Of a stretch of 46,956 nt of DNA, positions 33,732-43,116 are shown in pieces. Location: positions 1 to 46,956 of the forward strand of contig NZ_JAUNSF010000013.1 of assembly GCF_030539355.1 (NCBI RefSeq), written 5' to 3'. How positions within the stretch are numbered: position 1 is the first letter of the stretch; each line of letters begins with the position of its first letter. The DNA comes from Sutterella sp. Lineage in GTDB: Bacteria; Pseudomonadota; Gammaproteobacteria; Burkholderiales; Burkholderiaceae_F. The position numbers were made by a program, and so were the translations under genes. The notes under the pieces were generated by a model. It did not search any database, was not told the DNA's origin, and saw only the letters and a list, made by a program, of their open reading frames with translations.

Positions 33732-33757
33732 GCGGCTGACGGCTTTCCGTCCGCCGC
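33732..33757 (+). terminator. Hairpin after MFS gene
   Basis: GCGGC-TG-ACGG-CTTT-CCGT-CC-GCCGC followed by GGATTTCTTG. It is plausible as the end of the transporter transcript. Confidence 0.5.
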
Positions 33758-33791
33758 GGATTTCTTGACGGAAGTCGAAAACTAATCCGAA

Positions 33792-33824
33792 AGGTGTATA
33801 GGTAATCACCTATTCCCTACACCT
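33792..33824 (+). promoter_or_regulatory. Nested palindrome upstream of hydG
   Basis: ATAGGT-AATC-ACCTAT (33798-33813) is a perfect 6-bp inverted repeat. It is framed by a second one, AGGTGTA/TACACCT (33792-33798 and 33818-33824). It lies 150 nt before hydG, as an operator would. It does not match the FNR consensus (TTGAT-N4-ATCAA). Confidence 0.5.
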
Positions 33825-33915
33825 GTCGGCTGAGGGTGGTTAAGATGGATGCATTCGACAAAGCTCAGGGTGCTCTGCTTCAAGACGCCCGCCGCGTCCC
33901 CCATCCGCATTTCCG

Positions 33916-33935
33916 TCCGGGAAGGGAATCCCGGA
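33916..33935 (+). promoter_or_regulatory. Perfect hairpin in the hydG leader
   Basis: TCCGGGA-AGGGAA-TCCCGGA forms a 7-bp stem with a 6-nt loop 38 nt before the hydG start. It may influence translation or be part of a leader structure. No U-tract follows. Confidence 0.4.
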
Positions 33936-33973
33936 CACCTGCACCGGGGACGCACAGCCAAAAAATTTTCATC

Positions 33974-35395
33974 ATGTACGATCCCAAATCACGCCGCGCG
34001 GATGAGTTCATCAACCACGCGGAAATCGAGGCGACCCTTGCGTACGCCGAGGAACACAAGACCGACAGGCCGCTCATTGAGTCTCTTCTTGAGAAGGCCA
34101 AGACCGCCAAGGGCCTCACCCACCGCGAGGCCGCGGTGCTGCTCTTCTGCGAGCTCGAGGACTGCAACGAGGCGATCTTCCGCATCGCCCGCGAGGTGAA
34201 GGAGAAGATCTACGGCGCCCGCATCGTGCTCTTCGCGCCGCTCTATCTCTCCAACCACTGCATCAATTCGTGCACGTACTGCCCGTACCACGCGAAGAAC
34301 AAGAACATCGTCCGCAAGAAGCTCACGCAGGAGGACATCCGCCGCGAGGTGATCGCGCTGCAGGACCTCGGTCACAAGCGTCTGCTCCTCGAGGCCGGCG
34401 AGCATCCGAAGCTCAACCCGATCGAGTACATCCTCGAGTCGATCAAGACGATCTACTCGATCGAGCACAAGAACGGCAAGATCCGCCGCATCAACGTCAA
34501 CATCGCGGCGACCACCGTGGAGAACTACCGCAAGCTCCACGAGGCCGAGATCGGCACGTACCAGCTCTTCCAGGAGACGTACCACGCCGAGGAGTACCGC
34601 AAGCTCCATCCGAAGGGACCGAAGGCCGACTATGCCTGGCACACCGAGGCGCATGACCGCGCCATGGAGGGCGGCATCGACGACGTGGGCCTCGGCGTTC
34701 TCTTCGGCCTCACGCTCTGCAAGTACGACTTCGTGGGCGTGCTGATGCATGCCGAGCACCTCGAGGCCGTCTGGGGCGTCGGTCCCCACACGATCAGCGT
34801 GCCGCGCATCTGCCCGGCCGACGACATCGACCCGAACACGTTCTCGAACGCCGTGCCCGATGATCTCTTCCTCAAGATCGTCGCTCTGATCCGCCTCGCC
34901 GTTCCCTACACGGGCATGATCATGTCGACGCGCGAGAGCGCCCGCACCCGCGCCGCCGCGCTCAAGCTCGGCATCTCCCAGATCTCGGGCGGCTCGCGCA
35001 CGTCGGTCGGCGGCTACACGATCGCCGACATCAAGGACGTCGAGAACTCCGCGCAGTTCGAGACCAACGACCGCAGGACCTTGGACGAGGTCGTGCGCTG
35101 GCTCCTCGAGAACCACTATCTGCCCTCCTTCTGCACGGCCTGCTACCGCGCCGGCCGCACGGGCGACCGCTTCATGGAGTTCGCGAAGAACGGCGCCATC
35201 GCCGACTACTGCCAGGCCAACGCCATCCTCACGATGAAGGAGTACCTCTGCGACTACGCGAAGCCGAAGACCCGCGAGGAAGGCGAGCAGGTGATCAAGC
35301 TCGAGCTCCCGAAGGTGAAGAACGAGAAGTTCCGCAACGCCAGCGTGAAGCGCCTCGAGCGCATCGCGGGCGGCGAGCGCGACTTCCGCTTCTGA
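33974..35395 (+). CDS. hydG: HydG, [FeFe]-hydrogenase maturase (radical SAM tyrosine lyase)
   Basis: 473 aa from the ATG at 33974, the normal HydG length. A longer frame from 33836 adds unconserved residues over the leader hairpin. The radical-SAM cluster motif CINSCTYC gives CX3CX2C with Cys96, 100 and 103. The C-terminal CX2CX22C cluster (Cys387, 390, 413) separates HydG from its relative ThiH. HydG cleaves tyrosine to p-cresol plus CO and cyanide, and builds the Fe(CO)2CN synthon for the H-cluster. ISGGSRTSVGGY and the barrel sequence GLGVLFGLTLCKYDFVG fit. Its partners HydE, HydF and the hydrogenase are not in the window, which is unusual if they are not elsewhere in the genome. Confidence 0.92.
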   Translation: MYDPKSRRADEFINHAEIEATLAYAEEHKTDRPLIESLLEKAKTAKGLTHREAAVLLFCELEDCNEAIFRIAREVKEKIYGARIVLFAPLYLSNHCINSCTYCPYHAKNKNIVRKKLTQEDIRREVIALQDLGHKRLLLEAGEHPKLNPIEYILESIKTIYSIEHKNGKIRRINVNIAATTVENYRKLHEAEIGTYQLFQETYHAEEYRKLHPKGPKADYAWHTEAHDRAMEGGIDDVGLGVLFGLTLCKYDFVGVLMHAEHLEAVWGVGPHTISVPRICPADDIDPNTFSNAVPDDLFLKIVALIRLAVPYTGMIMSTRESARTRAAALKLGISQISGGSRTSVGGYTIADIKDVENSAQFETNDRRTLDEVVRWLLENHYLPSFCTACYRAGRTGDRFMEFAKNGAIADYCQANAILTMKEYLCDYAKPKTREEGEQVIKLELPKVKNEKFRNASVKRLERIAGGERDFRF

Positions 35396-35467
35396 TCCCC
35401 GGCTGAGGAGATCTGCGCGGCGGGTGTGTCGAAGGCCGCGCGCTTCTCCCCCGGGAACTGAAGTCAA

Positions 35468-35527
35468 GGCACCGCATCAGGGCGGGCGATCTTTCCCGGA
35501 TCGTCCGCCCTTCCCTTCTGCGGTGCC
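35468..35527 (+). terminator. Two-tier hairpin terminator after hydG
   Basis: An outer 9-bp arm (GGCACCGCA/TGCGGTGCC) encloses a 12-bp inner stem (GGGCGGGCGATC/GATCGTCCGCCC, one G-U). The inner stem is followed by TTCCCTTCT, so it should terminate hydG transcription. The outer pairing is more than a terminator needs. Confidence 0.75.
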
Positions 35528-35534
35528 CAAAGCA

Positions 35535-35571
35535 AACGGGGGAGCGCCTCTGCGAGAAGCGCTCCCCCGTT
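35535..35571 (-). terminator. Intrinsic terminator of the NfeD/SPFH operon
   Basis: AACGGGGGAGCGC and GCGCTCCCCCGTT form a perfect 13-bp stem around an 11-nt loop. On the minus strand it is followed by TTTGCTTTGG, 30 nt past the SPFH stop codon. Confidence 0.85.
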
Positions 35572-35599
35572 GATTTCAGATCCTCGGGATCAGCCGATG

Positions 35600-36568
35600 T
35601 CAGGGCTGCCTGCCGGGAAGCGGCGGGACGCTGCCGCCCTGGGTGTTGACGATCTTCATCGCGCTGGCGATGAGGGTCGACATGTCGGCGAGGTTGCCCG
35701 GGACGATGAGGGTGTTGTTCGTCTTCGCGAGCTCGGCGAAGGCGGCGACGTACTTCTCGGCGACCTGCAGGTTCACGGCGGTGAGACCGCCCTGGGTCTG
35801 GGTAGCGGCGGCGATGCGCTCGAGCGCCTCGGCCGTGGCGTTCGCGATCGCGACCGTGGCCGCGGCCTGGCCCTCGGCCTTGTTGATCTCGGCCTGCTTC
35901 TCGCCTTCGGACTGGGCGATCGCGGCCTCGCGAGCACCGGTGGCAAGATTGATCTGCTCCATCTTCTTGCCTTCGGAGGCCGCGACGACGGCGCGCTTCT
36001 CGCGCTCGGCGGTGATCTGCTGCTGCATGGCCTGCAGAATCACGGCGGGCGGCGTCAGATCCTTGATCTCGTAGCGGAGCACCTTGACGCCCCAGTTGAG
36101 GGCCGCCTCGTCAATCGCGGAGACGACCGACTTGTTGATCAGGTCGCGCTCCTCGAAGGTCTTGTCGAGCTCCATCTTGCCGATGACGCTTCTGAGCGTC
36201 GTCTGCGCGAGCTGCGTGATCGCGATGATGTAGTTCGAGGTGCCGTAGCTCGCGCGCTGCGGGTCGGTCACCTGGAAGAAGAGCACGCCGTCGACGGTGA
36301 GCTGCGTGTTGTCACGCGTGATGCAGACCTGGCTCGGCGTGTCGAGCGGGATTTCCTTCAAGGAATGACGGTAGGCCACGCGGTCGACGAAGGGGATGAT
36401 GAAGTTGAGGCCCGGCGAGAGCACGGCGTGGAACTTGCCGAGGCGCTCGACCACCCAGGCGGTCTGCTGCGGCACGACACGGATGCCCTGGCTCGCGAAG
36501 AGCACGGCGAGCACCACGAGCACGATGGTGAGGATGAGGAAGCCGCTGATGGCGAAATCGATGTTCAC
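35600..36568 (-). CDS. SPFH/stomatin-like membrane protein (QmcA type)
   Basis: 322 aa from a GTG at 36568, preceded by AAAGGACTCC. One N-terminal membrane helix (ISGFLILTIVLVVLAVLFASQ) leads into an SPFH band-7 domain (VVERLGKFHAVLSPGLNFIIPFVDRV, EIPLDTPSQVCITRDNTQLTVDGVLFFQV). A coiled-coil follows (ITAEREKRAVVAASEGKKMEQ...), then a Gly/Pro-rich C-terminus. It resembles E. coli QmcA and other stomatin-like proteins that form ring-shaped oligomers in membrane microdomains and scaffold proteases. The neighbouring nfeD gene, 53 nt upstream on the same strand, is the usual partner and supports the call. It ends in a strong terminator. Confidence 0.9.
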   Translation of the reverse strand: MNIDFAISGFLILTIVLVVLAVLFASQGIRVVPQQTAWVVERLGKFHAVLSPGLNFIIPFVDRVAYRHSLKEIPLDTPSQVCITRDNTQLTVDGVLFFQVTDPQRASYGTSNYIIAITQLAQTTLRSVIGKMELDKTFEERDLINKSVVSAIDEAALNWGVKVLRYEIKDLTPPAVILQAMQQQITAEREKRAVVAASEGKKMEQINLATGAREAAIAQSEGEKQAEINKAEGQAAATVAIANATAEALERIAAATQTQGGLTAVNLQVAEKYVAAFAELAKTNNTLIVPGNLADMSTLIASAMKIVNTQGGSVPPLPGRQP

Positions 36569-36621
36569 GGCAGGAGTCCTTTTTTCAGAGGGGAGAAAGA
36601 AATCAGTGGTCAGGTGCGTCT

Positions 36622-37059
36622 TCAGGGAAGCTTTTCGCCGAGGACGAGCTGCGCGCCGTCGACGCGCTCGATGGTCCAGCGGCCGGGCGAGAGCGGATCG
36701 GCGCCGCCCGGGCGGGCTATCCACGTCGAGCCCCTGTACTCAACCACCGCGAGGCCGTCGGTGCCGACCGCATTGACGACGACGCACTGCCCGCGGTCAA
36801 GATTCTGCAGGCGCTCGCTCTCGTCCTTTCGGGACGCGGTGCGGCGGCGCCACTGCATCACGGCGATGCCGCCCGCGGCGACGAGGACGGCGCAGATGAA
36901 GAGCTGCCAGGAGAAGCTCATGCCGAGCCAGGCCGCGAGCGCGGTGACGGCGAAGGCCACCGCGACGGCGATCAGGTAGATCGTGTTGAGGAAGAGCTCG
37001 ACGGCGAGCACCGCGGCGGCCGCGATGATCCAGGCGAGCGCGGGGGAGATTGAGATCAC
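36622..37059 (-). CDS. NfeD-like membrane protein
   Basis: 145 aa from a GTG at 37059 with a strong AAGGAGT site. Three to four membrane helices at about residues 5-70 precede a small OB-fold-like domain (RGQCVVVNAVGTDGLAVVEYRGSTWIARPG), typical of the short NfeD form. NfeD proteins associate with SPFH proteins. This one lies directly upstream of the SPFH gene in the same operon, so the two probably form a membrane complex. A candidate extended -10 (TGATACACT, around 37161-37169) lies upstream. Confidence 0.88.
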   Translation of the reverse strand: MISISPALAWIIAAAAVLAVELFLNTIYLIAVAVAFAVTALAAWLGMSFSWQLFICAVLVAAGGIAVMQWRRRTASRKDESERLQNLDRGQCVVVNAVGTDGLAVVEYRGSTWIARPGGADPLSPGRWTIERVDGAQLVLGEKLP

Positions 37060-37213
37060 GGTCGGAAACTCCTTTTCCTTTTTGCCGGAGATCGGACTTG
37101 AGAGCCCGTGCGCCCCGTACGAGGCATGCGACCGTCCCGGTCGGAGAGGCTCAGAAAATCAGTGTATCACGCTGCCCGCGCGCCCTGAGCACGCTTGATA
37201 ACGTCACCGCCCG

Positions 37214-37741
37214 TCACTTGGTAACCAACCGTTCAAGTGCTTCAGAGCACTGCAAATTCCTGCGAGAGAACGTGACCGCGTGCCCCGGCGCAGAAAACCT
37301 TCCGGTTCCCCGGAGAGGAAAGTCCCGCATGACCTGCGGCCGCCTGACTGTGTCCTCACCGTCTTTCATGCCCTTCGTTCCGAGGAGCCGCGGTAATGCG
37401 TCCGGGGCCGTGTCGTCCGTGGTGCCCGTCCCGGATGGATCTGACCCGGGCTGCAGAAGCCTGATCTCCAGGCTCGCCGCGGCTATCCGTTCGAGCACTT
37501 CGATGAGAGGAGTTTCGGGAGATATCGAGAGCTTCGAAAGATCGGGCACCGGGTAGTCTTCGGCGATGTGCCTCTGCAGCTCCATCGTCAGGCGGCTGAC
37601 CCTTTCCTTTTCCTCGGCAGGGCCGTCGTACCTCTTGTTGATGGCGACGAGCAGGCTCTCAATAATGATCCGCTGCTCACGGATGAGGCGCTGCGCAGCC
37701 TTGAGATTCCCGGGCTCTTTTTGATTCCGTTTCTTTGACAT
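37214..37741 (-). CDS. Hypothetical protein, helical N-terminal half
   Basis: 175 aa from the ATG at 37741. The first 110 residues read as helices (AQRLIREQRIIIESLLVAINKRY, AEEKERVSRLTMELQRHIAEDY, IEVLERIAAASLEIRLL). The last 65 are polar and look disordered (GSDPSGTGTTDDTAPDAL). I do not recognise a family. Its GC content seems lower than nearby genes, and its ribosome-binding site is weak, so it may be a recent or non-functional gene. It lies between nfeD and the ppsA terminator, all on the minus strand. Confidence 0.5.
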   Translation of the reverse strand: MSKKRNQKEPGNLKAAQRLIREQRIIIESLLVAINKRYDGPAEEKERVSRLTMELQRHIAEDYPVPDLSKLSISPETPLIEVLERIAAASLEIRLLQPGSDPSGTGTTDDTAPDALPRLLGTKGMKDGEDTVRRPQVMRDFPLRGTGRFSAPGHAVTFSRRNLQCSEALERLVTK

Positions 37742-37933
37742 GGACACCCCCGTCTTCGTTCCGTCCGTCCTCTCCGTCCCGCCTGACCCGGAACGACCTC
37801 TCCTGCGGACCGGCATGCCGTGGACGGGCTGCCGCGGTGCAGGACCTGAGTGCAGTGTACAGCCGGGCCGTCTTTCCGCCGGCCCTGACGCCGGACCGCT
37901 TCCGACGTACGCATAAAAAACTTGTCCCCGGAC

Positions 37934-37980
37934 ACAAAAAAACCTTCCGGATCTCCCGCGGAGGAGAAATGCCGGAAGGC
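37934..37980 (-). terminator. Strong intrinsic terminator of ppsA
   Basis: On the minus strand CCTTCCGG and CCGGAAGG close a hairpin with an inner CTCC/GGAG pairing, followed by TTTTTTTGTG. A second GC hairpin (CCGGGGA/TCCCCGG, about 37989-38008) lies just before it. Confidence 0.85.
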
Positions 37981-38031
37981 TTTTCGTTCCCGGGGAGTGA
38001 TCCCCGGGAGGCTTTCACCGTGAACGAAGGA

Positions 38032-40407
<2,376 letters not shown>

Positions 40408-40633
40408 TTTTACCTCTTGCTGTGCCCGTCAGAGAAAACGACTCCCTCCGATTCGGGCTCGGATTGGAAAACGCGCTAATTCTAACCGCTCCGAGGCCGA
40501 CTACATAGAAGGAACTACTTATGGTTTGCTCTCAGTGCGCCTCGGCAACACAAGGGATTTCCCGTAATGGAGAGGTCCCGTACTGGGTTAAAATTCCCGA
40601 TTCCTCGCTTTTTCACCTTCGGGAAACCCTTAA
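40408..40633. promoter_or_regulatory. Shared ppsA/ppsR promoter region
   Basis: The 226-nt gap separates the divergent ppsA and ppsR genes. A TTAAAAT at about 40589-40595 is a plausible -10 for ppsR. No regulator palindrome was seen. Confidence 0.5.
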
Positions 40634-41482
40634 ATGACTGACAGCGAAAACGCCGGCAAGCCCCGGCAGGTCTTCATCGTGAGCGACGGCACCGCCATCA
40701 CCGCCGAGACGCTCGCCCACTCGATCCTGACGCAGTTCCCGGACCTGCACTATCACCAGACCCGCATTCCGTTCGTTGACAATGTCGAGAAGGCCGAGGA
40801 AACGGCCCGCCGCATCAACACGGTCGAGAAGGAGCTCAACACCCGCCCGATCATCTTCACGACCTTCGTCGATCCGGACATCATGCGCCGCTTCAACGAG
40901 CTCGTCTCCGGGCACATCATCGACCTCTTCCGCAAGTTCGTCGGGCCCCTTGAGACCGAGCTCGGCCAGAAGAGCGCGCACAGCATCGGCCAGACCCACC
41001 GCATCCGCGACGACGAGAAGTACCAGCGCCGCATCGCCGCGATCGACTACACGCTGCAGCACGACGACGGCCAGACGAACCGCGGCCTTGACGAGGCCGA
41101 CGTGATCCTCGTCGGCGTTTCGCGCTCGGGCAAGACCCCGACCTCGCTCTTCCTCGCGATGCAATTCGCGATCAAGGTCGCCAACTACCCGCTCATTCCC
41201 GAGGACTTTGACCGCGGCACGCTCCCCGAGGCCCTGAGGCCCATCCGTCACAAGCTCTTCGGTCTCTCCATCACGCCGGAGCGCCTCTCGGAGATCCGCA
41301 ACGAGCGCCGCCCGGGCAGCCGCTACGCGAGCATCGAGAACTGCCGCTCTGAGATCCACGACGCCGAGCAGCTCATGCAGCGCGAGGGCATCCGCTGGCT
41401 CAACTCCACGACGAAGTCGATCGAGGAAATCTCCGCGACGATCATGGCCGACCTCGGCCTCGACCGCCAGCGCAAGACCTGA
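40634..41482 (+). CDS. ppsR: PEP synthase regulatory protein (bifunctional kinase/phosphorylase)
   Basis: 282 aa, the usual length for DUF299/PSRP proteins. It starts with FIVSDGTAITAETLAHSIL, the family signature. A P-loop-like GVSRSGKTPTS lies at residues 161-171, followed by SLFLAMQFAIKVANYPLIPEDFD. It phosphorylates a threonine of PpsA using ADP to inactivate it, and reverses this by phosphorolysis. The catalytic residues of both activities fall in the conserved centre. The gene is divergent from ppsA, the arrangement common in beta- and gammaproteobacteria, and ends in a terminator. Confidence 0.97.
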   Translation: MTDSENAGKPRQVFIVSDGTAITAETLAHSILTQFPDLHYHQTRIPFVDNVEKAEETARRINTVEKELNTRPIIFTTFVDPDIMRRFNELVSGHIIDLFRKFVGPLETELGQKSAHSIGQTHRIRDDEKYQRRIAAIDYTLQHDDGQTNRGLDEADVILVGVSRSGKTPTSLFLAMQFAIKVANYPLIPEDFDRGTLPEALRPIRHKLFGLSITPERLSEIRNERRPGSRYASIENCRSEIHDAEQLMQREGIRWLNSTTKSIEEISATIMADLGLDRQRKT

Positions 41483-41508
41483 CCGAAAAATCAGAGCCTG
41501 AAGTCACA

Positions 41509-41545
41509 GAAGGCGCCGATCCCGCGGGACGGCGCCTTTCGTTTG
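41509..41545 (+). terminator. Intrinsic terminator of ppsR
   Basis: AGGCGCCG-AT-CCCGCGGG-A-CGGCGCCT followed by TTCGTTTG, 27 nt past the ppsR stop. Confidence 0.85.
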
Positions 41546-41596
41546 TCCGGATTTCATTTCAGCCGGCCCTGACAGGCCGGGCTCCTCGCCGGGCGG

Positions 41597-42217
41597 TCAG
41601 GGGATCAGCGTGAAGATCGCCAGACCGAGGAAGATCACCGCCGAGACGCGGTTGAGGATCTCCTGGAAGCGCGGGTTGCGCAGACGGTCGGCGAGCGTCC
41701 CGGCGCCCCAGGCGATGGCGATGAAGACGATCAGAGTGGCGCCGATGAAGGTGACGCCCTGGATCACCATCTGAATGACGAGCGCCGTGCCCGTGACACC
41801 CTCGGGGACGAACTGCGGGAAGAAGGCGAGGAAGAAGATCAGCACCTTCGGGTTCGTGATGTTCATGATCACGCCGCGGCGCCAGAGCGCGAGGTCGGAG
41901 AGCGAAACGGCGCCCCGGCCCTCGGCGCCGTCCTTCGCGTGGCTCCAGGCGCCCCAGGCGAGCCAGAGAAGGTACGCGGCGCCCGCCATCTTGATCGCCC
42001 AGAAGAGCGCCGGCGCGGCCGCGACGACCGCGGCGAGGCCGAGCGCGGCGGCGATCGTCTGCAGCACCAGCCCCGTGCAGAGACCGAGCACGACGATCAC
42101 GCCCGCGCGCACGCCGTGGACGGCGGACTGCGTGAGCACGAAGAGGTTGTCGGGACCGGGGGCGATGGAGAGCAGCAGACTTGCGCCCGCGAAGGCGAGC
42201 CAGATCGAGAAGGGCAT
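41597..42217 (-). CDS. LysE/RhtB-family amino-acid exporter
   Basis: 206 aa, the typical LysE family size, with AAGAGGAATC before the ATG. The N-terminal signature LLSIAPGPDNLFVLTQSAVHG matches the conserved PGP motif of the family. A second conserved segment is IMNITNPKVLIFFLAFFPQF. Six membrane segments are visible. Members export amino acids such as lysine, threonine or homoserine; the substrate here is unknown. The gene follows slmA by 24 nt on the same strand, so the two are probably cotranscribed. Confidence 0.9.
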   Translation of the reverse strand: MPFSIWLAFAGASLLLSIAPGPDNLFVLTQSAVHGVRAGVIVVLGLCTGLVLQTIAAALGLAAVVAAAPALFWAIKMAGAAYLLWLAWGAWSHAKDGAEGRGAVSLSDLALWRRGVIMNITNPKVLIFFLAFFPQFVPEGVTGTALVIQMVIQGVTFIGATLIVFIAIAWGAGTLADRLRNPRFQEILNRVSAVIFLGLAIFTLIP

Positions 42218-42241
42218 GATTCCTCTTGAGGGACGAGGCGG

Positions 42242-42916
42242 TTATTCGAAGAAGGGAGTGAGGGCGACGGCGCTCACGCCGTTCGGGCGCGTGCGGAAGT
42301 CGGTGACCACGAAGCGCAGAAGGCGCCCGAGCACCCAGTTCATCGCGAGGCTCGCGCGGCCGTCGGCGTTGAAGTCCGCCGGGAGCTCGCGGGCGAGCAC
42401 CGCCTCGCGGTAGGCCTGCCTCAGGCCCATCTCGAGCTTGTCGATGATGTGGTTCATGCGCTCGGAGAGACGCGGATCCTCCTTGACGAGGGCGTGTCCG
42501 GTCATGACACGCGCGAGCCCGCGGTTCGCGTCGGCGAAGTCGAGCATCACGGTGATCATCACCTGCACGCGGGCGACCGCGGAGAGCGACTTGTCCTCGC
42601 GGATGCGCGCAAAGAGGTCGAGAAGACTCGTCTCGATGAACTCAATCAGGGCGTCGAACATCGCGCCCTTCGAGGGGAAGTAGCGGTAGAGCGCGCCCTC
42701 GGAGAGATTCACCTTCCTCGCGATCTGCGCCGTCGTGATGCGCTCGCAGTTCGGATCCTGCAGGAGCTCGGCGAGCGTCTGCAGAATGTCGGCGCGGCGG
42801 TTGCGGTGCGCGCGGCCCGGGCGCGGCAGGCGCACCACGGGGCGCTTCGGCTCGGCGGCGGTCTGGGTCTTTTCGGCCGGGGCTCCGGCGGAGGGTTCGG
42901 TCATGAGGGGCGTCAT
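42242..42916 (-). CDS. slmA: SlmA-like nucleoid occlusion factor (TetR family)
   Basis: 224 aa. A poorly conserved N-terminal tail of about 40 residues precedes a TetR helix-turn-helix (RRADILQTLAELLQ, ERITTAQIARKVNLSEGALYRYFPSK). The ligand-domain half is close to E. coli SlmA: ALIEFIETSLL, MLDFADANRGLARVMTGHALV and LSERMNHIIDKLEMGLRQ. SlmA binds DNA sites over the nucleoid and blocks FtsZ assembly there. The similarity in the second half is well above that of general TetR proteins. The Pro-rich tail is longer than in E. coli (198 aa). Start chosen at 42916; the ATG at 42904 is possible. Confidence 0.85.
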   Translation of the reverse strand: MTPLMTEPSAGAPAEKTQTAAEPKRPVVRLPRPGRAHRNRRADILQTLAELLQDPNCERITTAQIARKVNLSEGALYRYFPSKGAMFDALIEFIETSLLDLFARIREDKSLSAVARVQVMITVMLDFADANRGLARVMTGHALVKEDPRLSERMNHIIDKLEMGLRQAYREAVLARELPADFNADGRASLAMNWVLGRLLRFVVTDFRTRPNGVSAVALTPFFE

Positions 42917-43116
42917 CTCTATTGAAAGGTAATTCTTGAGGCGAGAACTTTAACGCACGCACGGGCAGGGCGGCAATTGACGGAGCCCTCCCCCGGCATC
43001 GCCGGACCGATCGACCGCGGAAATTGCACGATCGACCCGTTCGATCGCGCCGCCGGGGGCATTCCCATACAATCGCGGCACTCGATCGCAAAACCCGCAC
43101 TTACAGTCCAACAGCC

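Noticed and set aside
33836..33973. 46-residue N-terminal extension of HydG
   Set aside because: It is not part of the HydG family N-terminus and covers the leader hairpin; the ATG at 33974 gives the normal length.
43008..43088. Four CGATCG hexamers in 81 nt before the Bcr/CflA gene
   Set aside because: CGATCG is frequent throughout this genome's coding sequence, and the spacings (21, 13, 41) are irregular.
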